Below, piece by piece: positions 37,338 to 46,205 of a stretch of 64,000 bases of DNA. The DNA comes from Phenylobacterium montanum (GTDB taxonomy: Bacteria; Pseudomonadota; Alphaproteobacteria; Caulobacterales; Caulobacteraceae): assembly GCF_018135625.1 (NCBI RefSeq), contig NZ_CP073078.1:4558501-4622500 (forward strand), written 5' to 3'. Position numbers and translations under genes: made by a program. Positions within the stretch are counted from its first letter, which is position 1; each line of letters begins with the position of its first letter. The notes beneath the pieces were generated by a model. That model saw only the letters and a program-made list of their open reading frames with translations, was not told the origin of the DNA and did no database searches.

Positions 37338-38198
37338 TTGCGCCTGTTGCTGTTCGGTCCCGGTTACAGCGGCCTTGCCCTGACCCGGCGGCTTCTTCCC
37401 CTGGGCTGGACCGTCCGGGGCGCCGTGCGCAGCGCCGAGGCGGCCGGCCGATTGCGGGGAACGGGGATCGAGCCGGTCGATATCGACGACACTGGCGCCC
37501 TGGCGGCTGCGGCCCAGGCTTGTGACGCCCTCCTGGTCACCGCTCCGCCGGACGAGCAGGGTTGCCCCGCCTTCGCCGCCCTGGCGCCGATCCTGCGCGC
37601 CGGAGCGCGGCCCCGCTGGACCGGCTATCTGTCCACCACCGGCGTCTATGGCGATCGCGGCGGCGGCTGGGTCAATGAGGCCAGCGCGCTCAACCCCGTT
37701 TCAGAACAGGGCCGCCGGCGCGTCGCCGCCGAGCGCGCCTGGCTGGACCTGGGCGAGACCTTGGGGCTGACGGTCGCGGTGTTCCGCCTGCCCGGCCTCT
37801 ACGGCCCTGGCCGCTCGGCCCTCGACCGCGTCCGCGCCGGGACGGCCAGGCGCACGGTCAAGCCGGGTCAGGTATTTTCGCGCCTGCACATAGACGACCT
37901 GGCGGCGGCGCTGGTGGCTTCGATCACCCGGCCTCGCGCCGGGGCGATCTACAATCTCTGCGACGACGAGCCTTCGCCGCCCCAGGATGTGATCGCCCAC
38001 GCCGCCGAGCTCCTGGGCGTCCCCGCGCCACCCGAGGAGCCGTATGACGGCGCTCGGCTGGGCGCGGCCAGCCGCCGGTTCTTCGAGGAGAGCAAGCGGG
38101 TGTCCAACGCCCTGGCTAAGGCCGAGCTCGGCTGGCGACCGGCCTATCCGAGCTATCGCGAGGGCTTGGCGGCGATCCGGGCGAGCGAGCAGACTTAG
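37338..38198 (+). CDS. NAD(P)-binding epimerase-like protein (YeeZ type)
   Basis: 286 residues of atypical extended-SDR type. The N-terminal LLLFGPGYSGLALTRRLL is a dinucleotide-binding loop, and YLSTTGVYGDRGGGWVNE and RLPGLYGPGRSALDRVR follow, as in the YeeZ/SDR family oxidoreductases without known substrate. The start is a TTG at 37338, because an in-frame TGA (37317-37319) leaves no ATG or GTG upstream. The catalytic Tyr-x3-Lys is not clearly conserved, so catalysis is doubtful. It diverges from the epimerase gene. Confidence 0.75.
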   Translation: MRLLLFGPGYSGLALTRRLLPLGWTVRGAVRSAEAAGRLRGTGIEPVDIDDTGALAAAAQACDALLVTAPPDEQGCPAFAALAPILRAGARPRWTGYLSTTGVYGDRGGGWVNEASALNPVSEQGRRRVAAERAWLDLGETLGLTVAVFRLPGLYGPGRSALDRVRAGTARRTVKPGQVFSRLHIDDLAAALVASITRPRAGAIYNLCDDEPSPPQDVIAHAAELLGVPAPPEEPYDGARLGAASRRFFEESKRVSNALAKAELGWRPAYPSYREGLAAIRASEQT

Positions 38199-38340
38199 AC
38201 CCTGTCGCGTTCGTGCGAACGGGTGGTCGCGGCTTACCGGCCCGCCGCCCGCGACGCTTTCATCGAAGACTGATCCATGGAACCGGTGCGGCCCGGCCGT
38301 GTTCCTCTGGCGTCGGGGGCGAAACGGCGGAGTAACGCCC

Positions 38341-38568
38341 ATGATCAAGACCATCGCCATCGCAGCCGCCACCGCCGCCCTCGTGGCCGGCTCTCTCGCG
38401 GTCGCTCAGACTATGAACAACACCGGAAGCAACACGGGGAACAACGGCTCGGCCTATTCGGCCAGCCCGAATAGCTCCGATCAGAGCACAGCCAGTCAGG
38501 GCCAGACTTCTGACCAGAACGGCGCCGGCTCGAGCTCCAGCTCGACCAGCACGGGCGAACGCGGCTGA
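38341..38568 (+). CDS. Small secreted Ser/Asn/Gly-rich protein (75 aa)
   Basis: 75 residues: a signal peptide (MIKTIAIAAATAALVAGSLAVAQ, cleavage near 23) followed by a low-complexity mature part of Asn, Ser, Gly, Thr and Gln with no Cys. Probably periplasmic or extracellular and disordered; no family is recognised. The start has GGAG about nine bases upstream. The stop is followed at 38564-38585 by a GCTGAC/GTCAGC hairpin with a GCGGCCGC core, and then by the L,D-transpeptidase gene, so a shared transcript is possible. Confidence 0.6.
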   Translation: MIKTIAIAAATAALVAGSLAVAQTMNNTGSNTGNNGSAYSASPNSSDQSTASQGQTSDQNGAGSSSSSTSTGERG

Positions 38569-38642
38569 CAGCGGCCGCCGTCAGCGGCGCCCAAACAACG
38601 GGGCGACGCCATACCGGGCCGTGGTCCGGCGTCGCCCTTGGC

Positions 38643-39989
38643 GTGCTTGCCGGCCTGGTCCTGGGCCTGATCGCGACGCCCCTGGTCATGCGTCAGGGCG
38701 CCAGCGGCCCGGCTGACGACGCTGTCGGGCGTGTTCTGCGCAGCGACCTCGCCGACGCGCCCACCGACCCGGTCGCGCGCTTCTATCGGGTCCGGGGCTA
38801 CCACCCGCTGTGGATCACCGGCGGGCTCGTGCGACCGGAAGCACGCGACCTGGTCGCCACGCTGAAGACCGCGGCGGGGGACGGCCTCAATCCCGACGCC
38901 TACGCCCCAGACCACCTCGATGCGGTCATTTCGAGCGCCAAGGATGCGCGCAGCGAGGCGGTCGCGGAGCTGGCGCTTACGCGCGCCTACGCGGCCTATG
39001 TCGTCGACCTGCACCGGCCGGCGCGCGCTGCGGCGCTGCAATTCGTCGATCCTTCGCTGAAATCCTCGCCGACCGACATCGCCACCGTGCTGCAGGACGC
39101 GGCTCGCGCGCCCTCCCTGACCGAAGCCATGGCCGACGCCCAGCGGATGAATCCTGTCTATGAGGCCCTGCGCCAGGCCCTGGACGAGCGGCTGGCCAAT
39201 GGCGACCAGGGCCCCGAAGCCCGCCTGATCGCCCTCAACCTGGAACGCGCCCGCGCCCTGCCGCCCGAGCTTGGCGACCGCTATCTGCTGGTCAATCCGG
39301 CGCGCGAGACCCTTTGGCTTTTCGATCATGACCGCATGGCCGGGTCTATGCGGGTCGTCGTGGGCCGCCGCGACCTGCCGACCCCGGCCATGGCGGGGGT
39401 GATCCGCTACGCCCTGGCCAATCCCTATTGGAACGTGCCGCCCGACCTAGTGCGCGACCGCCTTGCGCCGGCGGTGCTGCGCCATGGGACGCGGTATCTG
39501 CTGCAGCATCATTTCCAGGTGCTGTCGGACGCGTCTGCGACCGCGACGCCGCTGGATCCGGACCAGGTCGATTGGGCGGCGGTGGCCGCGGGCCATCAGC
39601 CGCCGCGGGTGCGCCAGGAGCCTGGTCCCGGCAACATGATGGGCCAGGTGAAGTTCATGCTGCCGAATCCGCTCGGCGTCTATCTGCACGACACCTCCGA
39701 GCGCAGCCTTTTTCACGACGCCTCACGCTTCGACAGCGCCGGCTGCGTGCGGGTGCAATATCCGCGCTGGCTGGCCAACTGGCTGCTGCAGCGAACGGTG
39801 CGGCTGGACCAGGCCAAGGCGCCGGACGAACGCCTGGATGTGCCGCGTCCGGTTCCGGTCTACATCCTCTACCTGACCGCCCAACCTACGGCGAAAGGTC
39901 TGACCTTCGCGCACGACATCTACCAGCGCAACGAGGCCCTGGCGGACGAGATGGCCGCCATGCCCGACCGGCTGAAGCTGGGCCAATAG
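38643..39989 (+). CDS. L,D-transpeptidase (YcbB/LdtD-like)
   Basis: About 448 residues. The N-terminal hydrophobic segment ([14 protein letters not shown]) is a membrane anchor or signal. It is followed by a helical scaffold domain and a peptidoglycan-binding-like region, then the YkuD catalytic domain (about 205-430) with [12 protein letters not shown] and the active-site [11 protein letters not shown] where the Cys is the nucleophile. It forms 3-3 cross-links or attaches proteins to peptidoglycan in the periplasm. The start is uncertain: GTG 38643 is used, and an N-terminal extension is open upstream. It follows the 75-residue secreted protein gene. Confidence 0.85.
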   Translation: MLAGLVLGLIATPLVMRQGASGPADDAVGRVLRSDLADAPTDPVARFYRVRGYHPLWITGGLVRPEARDLVATLKTAAGDGLNPDAYAPDHLDAVISSAKDARSEAVAELALTRAYAAYVVDLHRPARAAALQFVDPSLKSSPTDIATVLQDAARAPSLTEAMADAQRMNPVYEALRQALDERLANGDQGPEARLIALNLERARALPPELGDRYLLVNPARETLWLFDHDRMAGSMRVVVGRRDLPTPAMAGVIRYALANPYWNVPPDLVRDRLAPAVLRHGTRYLLQHHFQVLSDASATATPLDPDQVDWAAVAAGHQPPRVRQEPGPGNMMGQVKFMLPNPLGVYLHDTSERSLFHDASRFDSAGCVRVQYPRWLANWLLQRTVRLDQAKAPDERLDVPRPVPVYILYLTAQPTAKGLTFAHDIYQRNEALADEMAAMPDRLKLGQ

Positions 39990-40093
39990 CAGGGCGATCG
40001 CTTGCCAACCGCCCGCTACGGGCGGATGCTTCAGTCGCATGCGACGCGGGAGGGCCCTGTGCGCCCTCCTTAACTGGCGCAAGGAGCACGGCG

Positions 40094-40345
40094 ATGCTGA
40101 ACAAGGCCCTCGGGCCGGACGTTGGTCCGGCGGGCGCCCCCACACCCCTGATTCTCGATTTCCTGGAATGGCTGTCCGGCGGGCCGAGACCCTACGCGGA
40201 GGTCATGGACGTCTGGCGAACCTCCTGTCCGCGGCTGACAGTCTGGGAAGACGCGCTCGACGCGGGCCTTGTCGCCCGCCGCGCCGGCGAGGTGGCCCTG
40301 ACGCCCAAGGGCCGCGAGCGCCTCGCCGGGGCCGGCCGGCCATGA
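40094..40345 (+). CDS. Small winged-helix-like protein upstream of a dehydrogenase
   Basis: 83 residues. [39 protein letters not shown] followed by [12 protein letters not shown] looks like a short winged-helix fold (ending in the TPKGRERL wing seen in MarR-type and other small regulators). I know similar proteins beside hydroxyacid dehydrogenase genes in alphaproteobacteria. Function unverified. AAGGAG is seven bases before ATG 40094. Its stop overlaps the downstream dehydrogenase start by ATGA, so the two are translated together. Confidence 0.65.
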   Translation: MLNKALGPDVGPAGAPTPLILDFLEWLSGGPRPYAEVMDVWRTSCPRLTVWEDALDAGLVARRAGEVALTPKGRERLAGAGRP

Positions 40346-41316
40346 AGATCGCGATCCTGGACGATTATCACGACACCCTGCGCGGCCTGGACTGTTTCAA
40401 AAAGCTGGACGGGCACGAGGTCACGGTCTGGACCGATCATGTGCAGGACGACGACGCCCTGGCGGAGCGGCTGAAGGACGCCGAGGCCCTGGTGCTGATC
40501 CGCGAGCGGACCAGGATCCAGGCTCCGCTGTTGGCGCGCTTGCCCAAACTGAAGCTGATCAGCCAGCGGAGCGTCTATCCGCATGTGGACGTGGCCGCCT
40601 GCACGCGCCGGGGCGTCCTGCTCTGCTCGAACCTGCATTCGGACACCCCGTCCTATGCGGCGGCCGAGCTGACCTGGGCCCTGGTGCTGGCGGCCATGCG
40701 CCAGATCCCGCAGCAGGTCCAGGCGATGAAGGCCGGGCGCTGGCAGGTCGGCGTGGGCGACAGCCTGCGCGGCAAGACCCTCGGGATTTTCGGCTATGGC
40801 CGCATCGGGGCGGTGGTGGCTGGCTATGGCAGGGCCTTCGGCATGGAGGTGCTGGTCTGGGCGAGGGAAACCTCGCTGGAGCGCGCCCGCGCCGACGGCT
40901 GGCGGACGGCTGAGAGCAAGGCGGCCTTCTTCGAGGCCTGCGACGTGCTTTCGCTACACATGCGGCTGGTGGAGGCGACACGCGGGATCGTGACGGCTGA
41001 GGACTTGGCGCGGATGAAACCCTCGGCGCTGCTGGTCAACACCAGCCGGGCCGGGCTGATCGAGCCGGGCGCCCTCGTGGCCGCGCTGAAGGCGGGCCGG
41101 CCGGGCCGGGCGGCGGCGGACGTCTATGAAGAGGAGCCGGTGCGCGATCCGCGGCATCCGCTGCTGACCCTGGAGAACGCGCTCTGCACCCCGCACATCG
41201 GCTATGTCACGCGGGACGAGTACGAGCTGCAGTTCGCCGACATCTTCGACCAGATCACCGCCTACGCCGCCGGCGCGCCGATCAACATGATCAACCCCGA
41301 GGCCTGGGCAGGGTAG
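40342..41316 (+). CDS. D-2-hydroxyacid dehydrogenase family protein
   Basis: 324 residues of the phosphoglycerate-dehydrogenase/glyoxylate-reductase fold. [20 protein letters not shown] is the NAD loop, [16 protein letters not shown] carries the catalytic Arg, [13 protein letters not shown] the Glu and [14 protein letters not shown] the His of the relay. The substrate is a 2-oxoacid or D-2-hydroxyacid, not further defined. It overlaps the upstream 83-residue gene by four bases. Converging from the other side is kpsF, with four bases between the stops. Confidence 0.88.
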   Translation: MKIAILDDYHDTLRGLDCFKKLDGHEVTVWTDHVQDDDALAERLKDAEALVLIRERTRIQAPLLARLPKLKLISQRSVYPHVDVAACTRRGVLLCSNLHSDTPSYAAAELTWALVLAAMRQIPQQVQAMKAGRWQVGVGDSLRGKTLGIFGYGRIGAVVAGYGRAFGMEVLVWARETSLERARADGWRTAESKAAFFEACDVLSLHMRLVEATRGIVTAEDLARMKPSALLVNTSRAGLIEPGALVAALKAGRPGRAAADVYEEEPVRDPRHPLLTLENALCTPHIGYVTRDEYELQFADIFDQITAYAAGAPINMINPEAWAG

Positions 41317-41320
41317 GGGG

Positions 41321-42283
41321 CTACATCACCCCGGCGCGCAGCAGGTCGTGCACGTGCAGTATGCCGATGGGGCGCTGGTCCTCGACCACGAACAGCACGG
41401 TCGAGGCCGGCGCGCGGTCGGTCATCAGCTTCAGCGCTTCGGCGGCCAGCATGCCCGGTGGGATGGTCTTGGGCGTGGTGGTCATCACCTCGGCCGCGAC
41501 ATGGCTCATCAGCCCGTCGATGTGGCGGCGCAGGTCGCCGTCGGTGATGATGCCGACGAGCCGGCCGCCCCGATCGCAGACCCCGACGCAGCCGAACCGC
41601 TTCTGGCTCATCACGAGCACGGCCTCGGCCATGGGCGCCTCGGAGCCGACCAGGGGCAGCTCGTGCGGCCCGTGCATCAGGTCGCGCACAGTGCGCAGCA
41701 TGGCGCCCAGCTTGCCGCCTGGATGCAGCACGCTGAACTGCGAGGGCGTGAAGCCGCGCCGTTCCAGGAGAGCCACCGCCAGGGCGTCGCCGAGGGCGAT
41801 CTGCAGGGTGGTGGAGGTGGTGGGGGCGTTCAGGTCGTCGGCGGCCTCGGCCTCGTCCGGCAGCACCAGGGCGATGTCGGCGGCGCGGCCGAGCGCGCTG
41901 TCGGCCACGGCGGTGATCGCCACCAGCGGGATCGAGAAGCGCTTGGCGTAGGCGATGGTGTCGGCCAGTTCGCGGGTTTCGCCGGTCTTGGACAGGGCCA
42001 GGATCACGTCGTCGGTCCCGATCATGCCGAGGTCGCCGTGGCTGGCTTCGCTGGCGTGGACGAACAGGGCCGGGGCGCCGGTGGAGGCCAGGGTGGCGGC
42101 GATCTTGCGGCCCACATGGCCGCTTTTGCCGATGCCGGTGCAGACGATCCGTCCGCGGGCGTCATAGAGCAGCTCGACCGCCTTGACGAAGGCGTCGCCA
42201 AGTTCATCGGCCATGCGGCGAAGGGCGTCGGCTTCGGCGGTCAGGACCCGGCGGCCGACCGCGATCACGTCGGAAGAGTTCAT
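41321..42283 (-). CDS. kpsF: Arabinose-5-phosphate isomerase (KpsF/GutQ)
   Basis: Converts ribulose-5-phosphate to arabinose-5-phosphate, the first step to CMP-Kdo for LPS. The 320 residues have an N-terminal SIS domain (VCTGIGKSGHVGRKIAATLASTG, ALSKTGETREL) and two C-terminal CBS domains (about 205-320: GVCDRGGRLVGIITDGDLRRHI, and STVLFVVEDQRPIGILHVHDLL). All hallmark motifs are intact. Its start overlaps the stop of the upstream small membrane gene by four bases, so the two are coupled. Confidence 0.93.
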   Translation of the reverse strand: MNSSDVIAVGRRVLTAEADALRRMADELGDAFVKAVELLYDARGRIVCTGIGKSGHVGRKIAATLASTGAPALFVHASEASHGDLGMIGTDDVILALSKTGETRELADTIAYAKRFSIPLVAITAVADSALGRAADIALVLPDEAEAADDLNAPTTSTTLQIALGDALAVALLERRGFTPSQFSVLHPGGKLGAMLRTVRDLMHGPHELPLVGSEAPMAEAVLVMSQKRFGCVGVCDRGGRLVGIITDGDLRRHIDGLMSHVAAEVMTTTPKTIPPGMLAAEALKLMTDRAPASTVLFVVEDQRPIGILHVHDLLRAGVM

Positions 42284-42516
42284 TTGCTGGGTCTAAGGCC
42301 TGTAATTGCGGCGGAGTCGGGGCGCTCGCCCTTTTTGGCTTTCAGGTGCGCCGTCTCGCGGGCCATGGCGGCCTGCATTTCCGGCGTCTGCTGGATCGGC
42401 GTGTGGCCGAACGGCGCGGGCGAGCGCGCGCCGTAGCCCTGGGGCCAGAGGGCGGCCAGGACGATGGCCACGACGGCCGCGACGGCGAGGATCGACAGGA
42501 ATACGCGATCGGACAT
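42280..42516 (-). CDS. Small single-pass membrane protein (78 aa)
   Basis: 78 residues: one N-terminal hydrophobic helix (about 5-25, LSILAVAAVVAIVLAALWP) and a soluble, charged C-terminal tail. No family is recognised. It is translated just before kpsF with a four-base overlap (ATGA), so it probably has a role linked to Kdo/LPS supply or is simply carried along. Orientation by the positive-inside rule is unclear. Start 42516. Confidence 0.65.
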   Translation of the reverse strand: MSDRVFLSILAVAAVVAIVLAALWPQGYGARSPAPFGHTPIQQTPEMQAAMARETAHLKAKKGERPDSAAITGLRPSK

Positions 42517-42597
42517 GGCGCTGGCATATAGCAGCGCTGCGGGCGGAAGGGAGCCCCCGGTTGAAATCGCCGCCGCGTCCAGGTCGGCCTTCGCGGC

Positions 42598-42625
42598 TTG
42601 ACGCGCCGCCCGCGGGGCTCTAGCC
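42598..42625 (+). promoter_or_regulatory. Candidate gpmA promoter
   Basis: TTGACGC (42598-42604) fits the Caulobacter sigma-73 -35 consensus TTGACGS exactly. After 12 bases GCTCTAGCC partly fits the -10 consensus GCTANAWC. Transcription would start about 20 bases before gpmA. Confidence 0.5.
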
Positions 42626-42656
42626 GGACCGGGCTCGGAGAAAGCCAGGAGCCGCC

Positions 42657-43367
42657 ATGCCCACCCTCGTCCTCGTCCGTCACGGCCAGAGCCAGTGGAA
42701 CCTCGAAAACCGGTTTACCGGCTGGGTGGATGTCGACCTGAGCGCCCAGGGCGAGGCCGAGGCCGACCGCGCCGGCGCCCTTCTGGCCGAGACCGGGCTC
42801 CAGTTCGATCGTGTGTTCACCTCGGTCCTGACCCGCGCCATCCGCACCGCCAACATCGCCCTGGCCCGCGCCGGGCAGCTGTGGATTCCCATGGTCAAGG
42901 ACTGGCGGCTGAACGAGCGCCACTACGGCGGGCTGACCGGGCTGAACAAGGCCGAGACCGCCGAGCGGCATGGCGAGGAGCAGGTCAAGGTCTGGCGCCG
43001 GTCCTATGACGTGCCGCCGCCGCCACTGGCGCCGGGCGGCGAATACGATTTCGCCCGCGACCGCCGCTATGCCGGCGCGCCGATCCCCGACACCGAGAGC
43101 CTGAAGACCACTTTGGACCGTGTGCTGCCCTACTGGGCCAGCGACATCGCGCCCGCCCTGGCCAAGGGCGAGACCCTCTTGATTGCCGCCCACGGCAATT
43201 CGCTGCGCGCCATCGTCAAGCACTTGTTCGGCGTGCCCGACAGCGAGATCGTCGGCGTCGAGATTCCCACAGGCAATCCGCTGCTGATCGAGCTCGACGC
43301 CGCCCTGAAGCCGGTCGCCGCCCGCTATCTGGACGCCGATCGGGCCCAGCCGCTGCCGGCGATCTGA
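42657..43367 (+). CDS. gpmA: 2,3-bisphosphoglycerate-dependent phosphoglycerate mutase
   Basis: Interconverts 3- and 2-phosphoglycerate in glycolysis and gluconeogenesis. The 236 residues contain [18 protein letters not shown] with the phospho-histidine (about residue 8), [14 protein letters not shown] and [17 protein letters not shown] with the second His. Length is normal. AGGAG is six bases upstream of ATG 42657. The gene is followed by a 115-base gap and two pentapeptide-repeat genes. Confident assignment to the cofactor-dependent class, not to the independent (GpmI) class. Confidence 0.96.
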   Translation: MPTLVLVRHGQSQWNLENRFTGWVDVDLSAQGEAEADRAGALLAETGLQFDRVFTSVLTRAIRTANIALARAGQLWIPMVKDWRLNERHYGGLTGLNKAETAERHGEEQVKVWRRSYDVPPPPLAPGGEYDFARDRRYAGAPIPDTESLKTTLDRVLPYWASDIAPALAKGETLLIAAHGNSLRAIVKHLFGVPDSEIVGVEIPTGNPLLIELDAALKPVAARYLDADRAQPLPAI

Positions 43368-43445
43368 AGCCGGTTTCTCCTTGTCCTGACGGGTTGGGGT
43401 CATGGAAAATGCAGGCGAAAGAGTGCATTAACCGCGTTGCTTCAT

Positions 43446-43466
43446 AGTCCAACCAGGACTTGGACT
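43446..43466 (+). promoter_or_regulatory. Inverted repeat AGTCCAA-N7-TTGGACT before pentapeptide gene
   Basis: Perfect 7-base arms (43446-43452 and 43460-43466) separated by CCAGGAC, 17 bases before ATG 43483. It could be an operator or an RNA hairpin that limits ribosome access. No clear Shine-Dalgarno motif is visible between it and the ATG. Confidence 0.45.
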
Positions 43467-43482
43467 TTGGATATATTCGCCC

Positions 43483-44730
43483 ATGGCCGCGTTCGGGACG
43501 GCGGGCAGCTACCGCCGGATCACGCAACAGGAAGCAGATCTGCTCTGCGCCAAGCATGACCGCCTCTATGCGGCCAAGCCCGGCGGCGCGCGCGCCGTGT
43601 TCGCCTGGATGGACCTGAGCGGCCTCGATTTTCGTAAGCGCAACCTGGCCGACGCGGATTTCACCGGCGCCATCGTGGTCGGCTGCGACTTCACCGGGGC
43701 CAAGCTGGACCACGCCATCTTCTTCGGCACGGACATGCAGGAGGCGATCCTGGTCAACGCCTCCATGCGCCGTTCGGACATGCGCGGCGCCTGCCTGAAG
43801 GGCGCGGACCTGACGGGCGCCGACCTGTTTGAGGCCGACCTGCGCGAAGGCACGATCGCCGCCGCCGACCGCCAGCGGGGCATCCGGCTGATCGAGCATA
43901 CCCAGCGCTCGGCCGACGCCCAGGGCGCGACCATGATCGGGGCCAACCTCGAGCGCTCGAAGATGTCGGGGATGGTGGCGATCCGGGCCGACTTCACCGA
44001 CGCGGTGCTGAAGGACGCCAAGCTGATCCGCGCCAACCTGCGCCAGTGCAGCTTGACCGGGGCCAATCTGGCCGGGGCCGACCTTTCAGGCGCGGACCTG
44101 CGCGGCGCCGACCTGCGCGACGCCGTCTTGGTGGGAGCCACGATGAAGGCGTCGCAAACCCAGGACGCGCGCATGGACGGCGTCCTGACCGACAAGGTGC
44201 CCGAAGAGCAGGCCACCGCCTTGCCCTATGGCGAAATGCTGGCCGCCCATGCCCTCTGGTGCGAGACCGGCGGGACCGAGGGCAAGCCCTCGGTGTTCGA
44301 CGGGGCGGACCTGCGCGGCCTGAAGTCGATCCGCGGCTACAACCTGACCGCCCTGTCCGGCAAGGGCGCCGTCTTCTATGGCATCGACATGGAAGGGGTG
44401 CAGTTGCAGGGCGCTCACCTGGAGAACGCGGACCTGCGCGACTGCAATCTGCGCCGGGCTGACCTGAGGGGCGCGCGGCTGATGGGGGCCAAGCTCTCGG
44501 GCGCCAACCTGCGTGAAGCGATCCTTGGGCCGCTGCTGATCGGCGCCAACCGGGTGCTGCCCTGCGACATGACCCGGGTGACGGCGAAGGGGGCGGACTT
44601 CTCCAACGCCGACATGAGCCATGCGGTGATGGTGCTGGCCGATGTCAGCAGGGCCGACTTCACCAATGCGGTGATGAAGAGCGCCGACCTGACCGGCGCG
44701 AACCGTCTGGGCGTGCGCGGCCTGGACTAG
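43483..44730 (+). CDS. Pentapeptide-repeat protein (first of tandem pair)
   Basis: 415 residues dominated by A(D/N)LXX pentapeptides, which fold into a right-handed quadrilateral beta-helix. Layout: an N-terminal ITQQEADLLCAKHDRLYAAKPGG lead-in (about 12-35), a first helix block from MDLSGLDFRKRNLADADF to about residue 245, a linker HALWCETGGTEGKPSV near 265, and a second block to the C-terminus. The linker and lead-in are conserved in the next gene, so the pair is a tandem duplication. Function is unknown; other pentapeptide proteins mimic DNA or act as scaffolds. No transmembrane or export signal is visible. Confidence 0.8.
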   Translation: MAAFGTAGSYRRITQQEADLLCAKHDRLYAAKPGGARAVFAWMDLSGLDFRKRNLADADFTGAIVVGCDFTGAKLDHAIFFGTDMQEAILVNASMRRSDMRGACLKGADLTGADLFEADLREGTIAAADRQRGIRLIEHTQRSADAQGATMIGANLERSKMSGMVAIRADFTDAVLKDAKLIRANLRQCSLTGANLAGADLSGADLRGADLRDAVLVGATMKASQTQDARMDGVLTDKVPEEQATALPYGEMLAAHALWCETGGTEGKPSVFDGADLRGLKSIRGYNLTALSGKGAVFYGIDMEGVQLQGAHLENADLRDCNLRRADLRGARLMGAKLSGANLREAILGPLLIGANRVLPCDMTRVTAKGADFSNADMSHAVMVLADVSRADFTNAVMKSADLTGANRLGVRGLD

Positions 44731-44826
44731 GGTCCGGACCGATGAGGTGTTCGGTTAACTCAGCGATCACCGTTATCCGATAATTTCGGCGGTGGACAAG
44801 AACCGCCAGGCATTGGGCTCGAGCAC

Positions 44827-46071
44827 ATGCAACCGGATCGACAGCGCAGGAAGCTCAGCCAGGGCGAACTGGACCTGATGGTCATGTCGCACGAGCGCTA
44901 CGTGGCGAGAAAGCCCGGGGGCAAGCGCGCCAGCCTCAAGTTCGTCGACCTCTCTGGCCTGGATCTTTCCAAGCGGAATCTGACCGAGGCGGACCTGTCC
45001 GGCTCCTGTTTCGATGACTGCAAGATGGTGGGGACGCGGCTCGACCAGGCCAACCTGTTCGGCTGCGACCTCAGACGGGCGGACCTGCGCTGGGCCAGCC
45101 TGGTGCGGGCCGACATGCGCGGCGTGTCCCTGCGCGGCGCGACCCTGTCCCAGGCCGACCTGACCGAGGCCGACCTTCGCGGCGGCCAGATCGGGGTGGT
45201 CAATCCGGCCCGGGGCCTGGAGGTCAAGCGCGGCCTGGAGGAGGCCGACTTCTCCGGCGCCACCCTGGACCGCTCACAGTTCAACGACGTCTCAGCCTGC
45301 AATTCGGACTTCAGCGACTGCTCGATGCGCGGCGCCATCCTGTCCGGCGCCAATCTGAAGGATGCGGATCTGTCCGGGGCGCTTCTGGACGGGGCCCAGA
45401 TCGGCGGCGCCATCCTGGACCACGCCAAGCTGACTGGCGCGGTGATCACTGGGGTCGACGTCAGCAAGGCGCGTTCGACCACCGGCGCGGACCTTTCGGG
45501 CGCGCTCTGCGAGCCGACCCAGGCGGTGGTCGACAAGGCCTTCGAACTCTTGAAACTGGCCCAGGCCAACCACCAATGGTGCGAAAGCGGCGGCAAGCAC
45601 GGGGCGCCGGCGGTGCTGGACGGGGCGGATTTGCGGCCGCTCGGTTCGCTGCTGCGCGGGCTGCGGCTTTCGGCCATGTCGGCGCGGGGCGCCTGCCTGA
45701 TCGGGCTGGACCTGTCCGACACCCAGCTGCAGGGCGCCAATCTCGACGGTGCCGACATGCGCGGCGTGTGCCTGCGTAACGCCGACGCCCGCGGGGCCCG
45801 GCTGAACGGGACCAACCTGACCAAGGCCGACCTGCGCGACGCTCTGCTGGCGCCCCTGCCGCTGATGGCCGGGCGGATGACGCCGGCGGGCGTGAGCGCG
45901 GCGCGTCTGCGCTATGCGACCTTCCCCGGCGCCGATCTTTCCAACGTGGTGTTCGACGGATCGGACCTGCGCGGCGCCGACCTGACCGGCGCCAAGGTCT
46001 GGGCGGCCAGTTTCAAGGACTGCAAGCTGCAGCAGGTGAGGGGGTTGGAGCTGTCGGTGACGGCGGCCTAG
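44827..46071 (+). CDS. Pentapeptide-repeat protein (second of tandem pair)
   Basis: 414 residues, the same architecture as its neighbour: lead-in LSQGELDLMVMSHERYVARKPGG, first block starting VDLSGLDLSKRNLTEADLSG, linker NHQWCESGGKHGAPAV near residue 255, and a second block ending FPGADLSNVVFDGSDLRGADLTG. The shared W-C-E-x-G-G linker and closely equal length indicate a recent duplication or a conserved two-gene unit. The gene starts 96 bases after the first and may have its own promoter. Function unknown, predicted cytoplasmic. Confidence 0.8.
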   Translation: MQPDRQRRKLSQGELDLMVMSHERYVARKPGGKRASLKFVDLSGLDLSKRNLTEADLSGSCFDDCKMVGTRLDQANLFGCDLRRADLRWASLVRADMRGVSLRGATLSQADLTEADLRGGQIGVVNPARGLEVKRGLEEADFSGATLDRSQFNDVSACNSDFSDCSMRGAILSGANLKDADLSGALLDGAQIGGAILDHAKLTGAVITGVDVSKARSTTGADLSGALCEPTQAVVDKAFELLKLAQANHQWCESGGKHGAPAVLDGADLRPLGSLLRGLRLSAMSARGACLIGLDLSDTQLQGANLDGADMRGVCLRNADARGARLNGTNLTKADLRDALLAPLPLMAGRMTPAGVSAARLRYATFPGADLSNVVFDGSDLRGADLTGAKVWAASFKDCKLQQVRGLELSVTAA

Positions 46072-46152
46072 ATTTCAAAGTTTAGAGCGGGTTGCGGGCG
46101 GAACGCCGTTCGCAATATCCAAAACCCGTTCTGGCGCCGGGGGGCGTACAAA

Positions 46153-46181
46153 AAGGGCGGCGCAGGGATTGCGCCGCCCTT
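46153..46181 (-). terminator. Intrinsic terminator of hsp20
   Basis: A perfect 12-bp stem, AAGGGCGGCGCA (46153-46164) and TGCGCCGCCCTT (46170-46181), with a 5-base loop. Read on the reverse strand it is followed by TTTTTGT, as expected for a Rho-independent terminator 24 bases past the hsp20 stop. Confidence 0.85.
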
Positions 46182-46205
46182 CGTCGTTCAGTCTGTCAGG
46201 CCAGC

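Noticed and set aside
38208-38221. CGTTCG-TG-CGAACG as a LexA site
   Set aside because: Alphaproteobacterial LexA binds GTTC-N7-GTTC. This inverted repeat has the arms reversed relative to the Gram-positive box and stands just after a stop codon; more likely an incidental hairpin.
38279-38306. GGAAC..GTTCC near the small secreted protein as a general-stress (EcfG) promoter
   Set aside because: The -10 element CGTT is not at the required 16-17 base spacing.
43566-45824. Reverse-strand open frames over the pentapeptide genes
   Set aside because: Pentapeptide repeats give open antisense frames of Arg/Ser/Ala-rich sequence; not coding.
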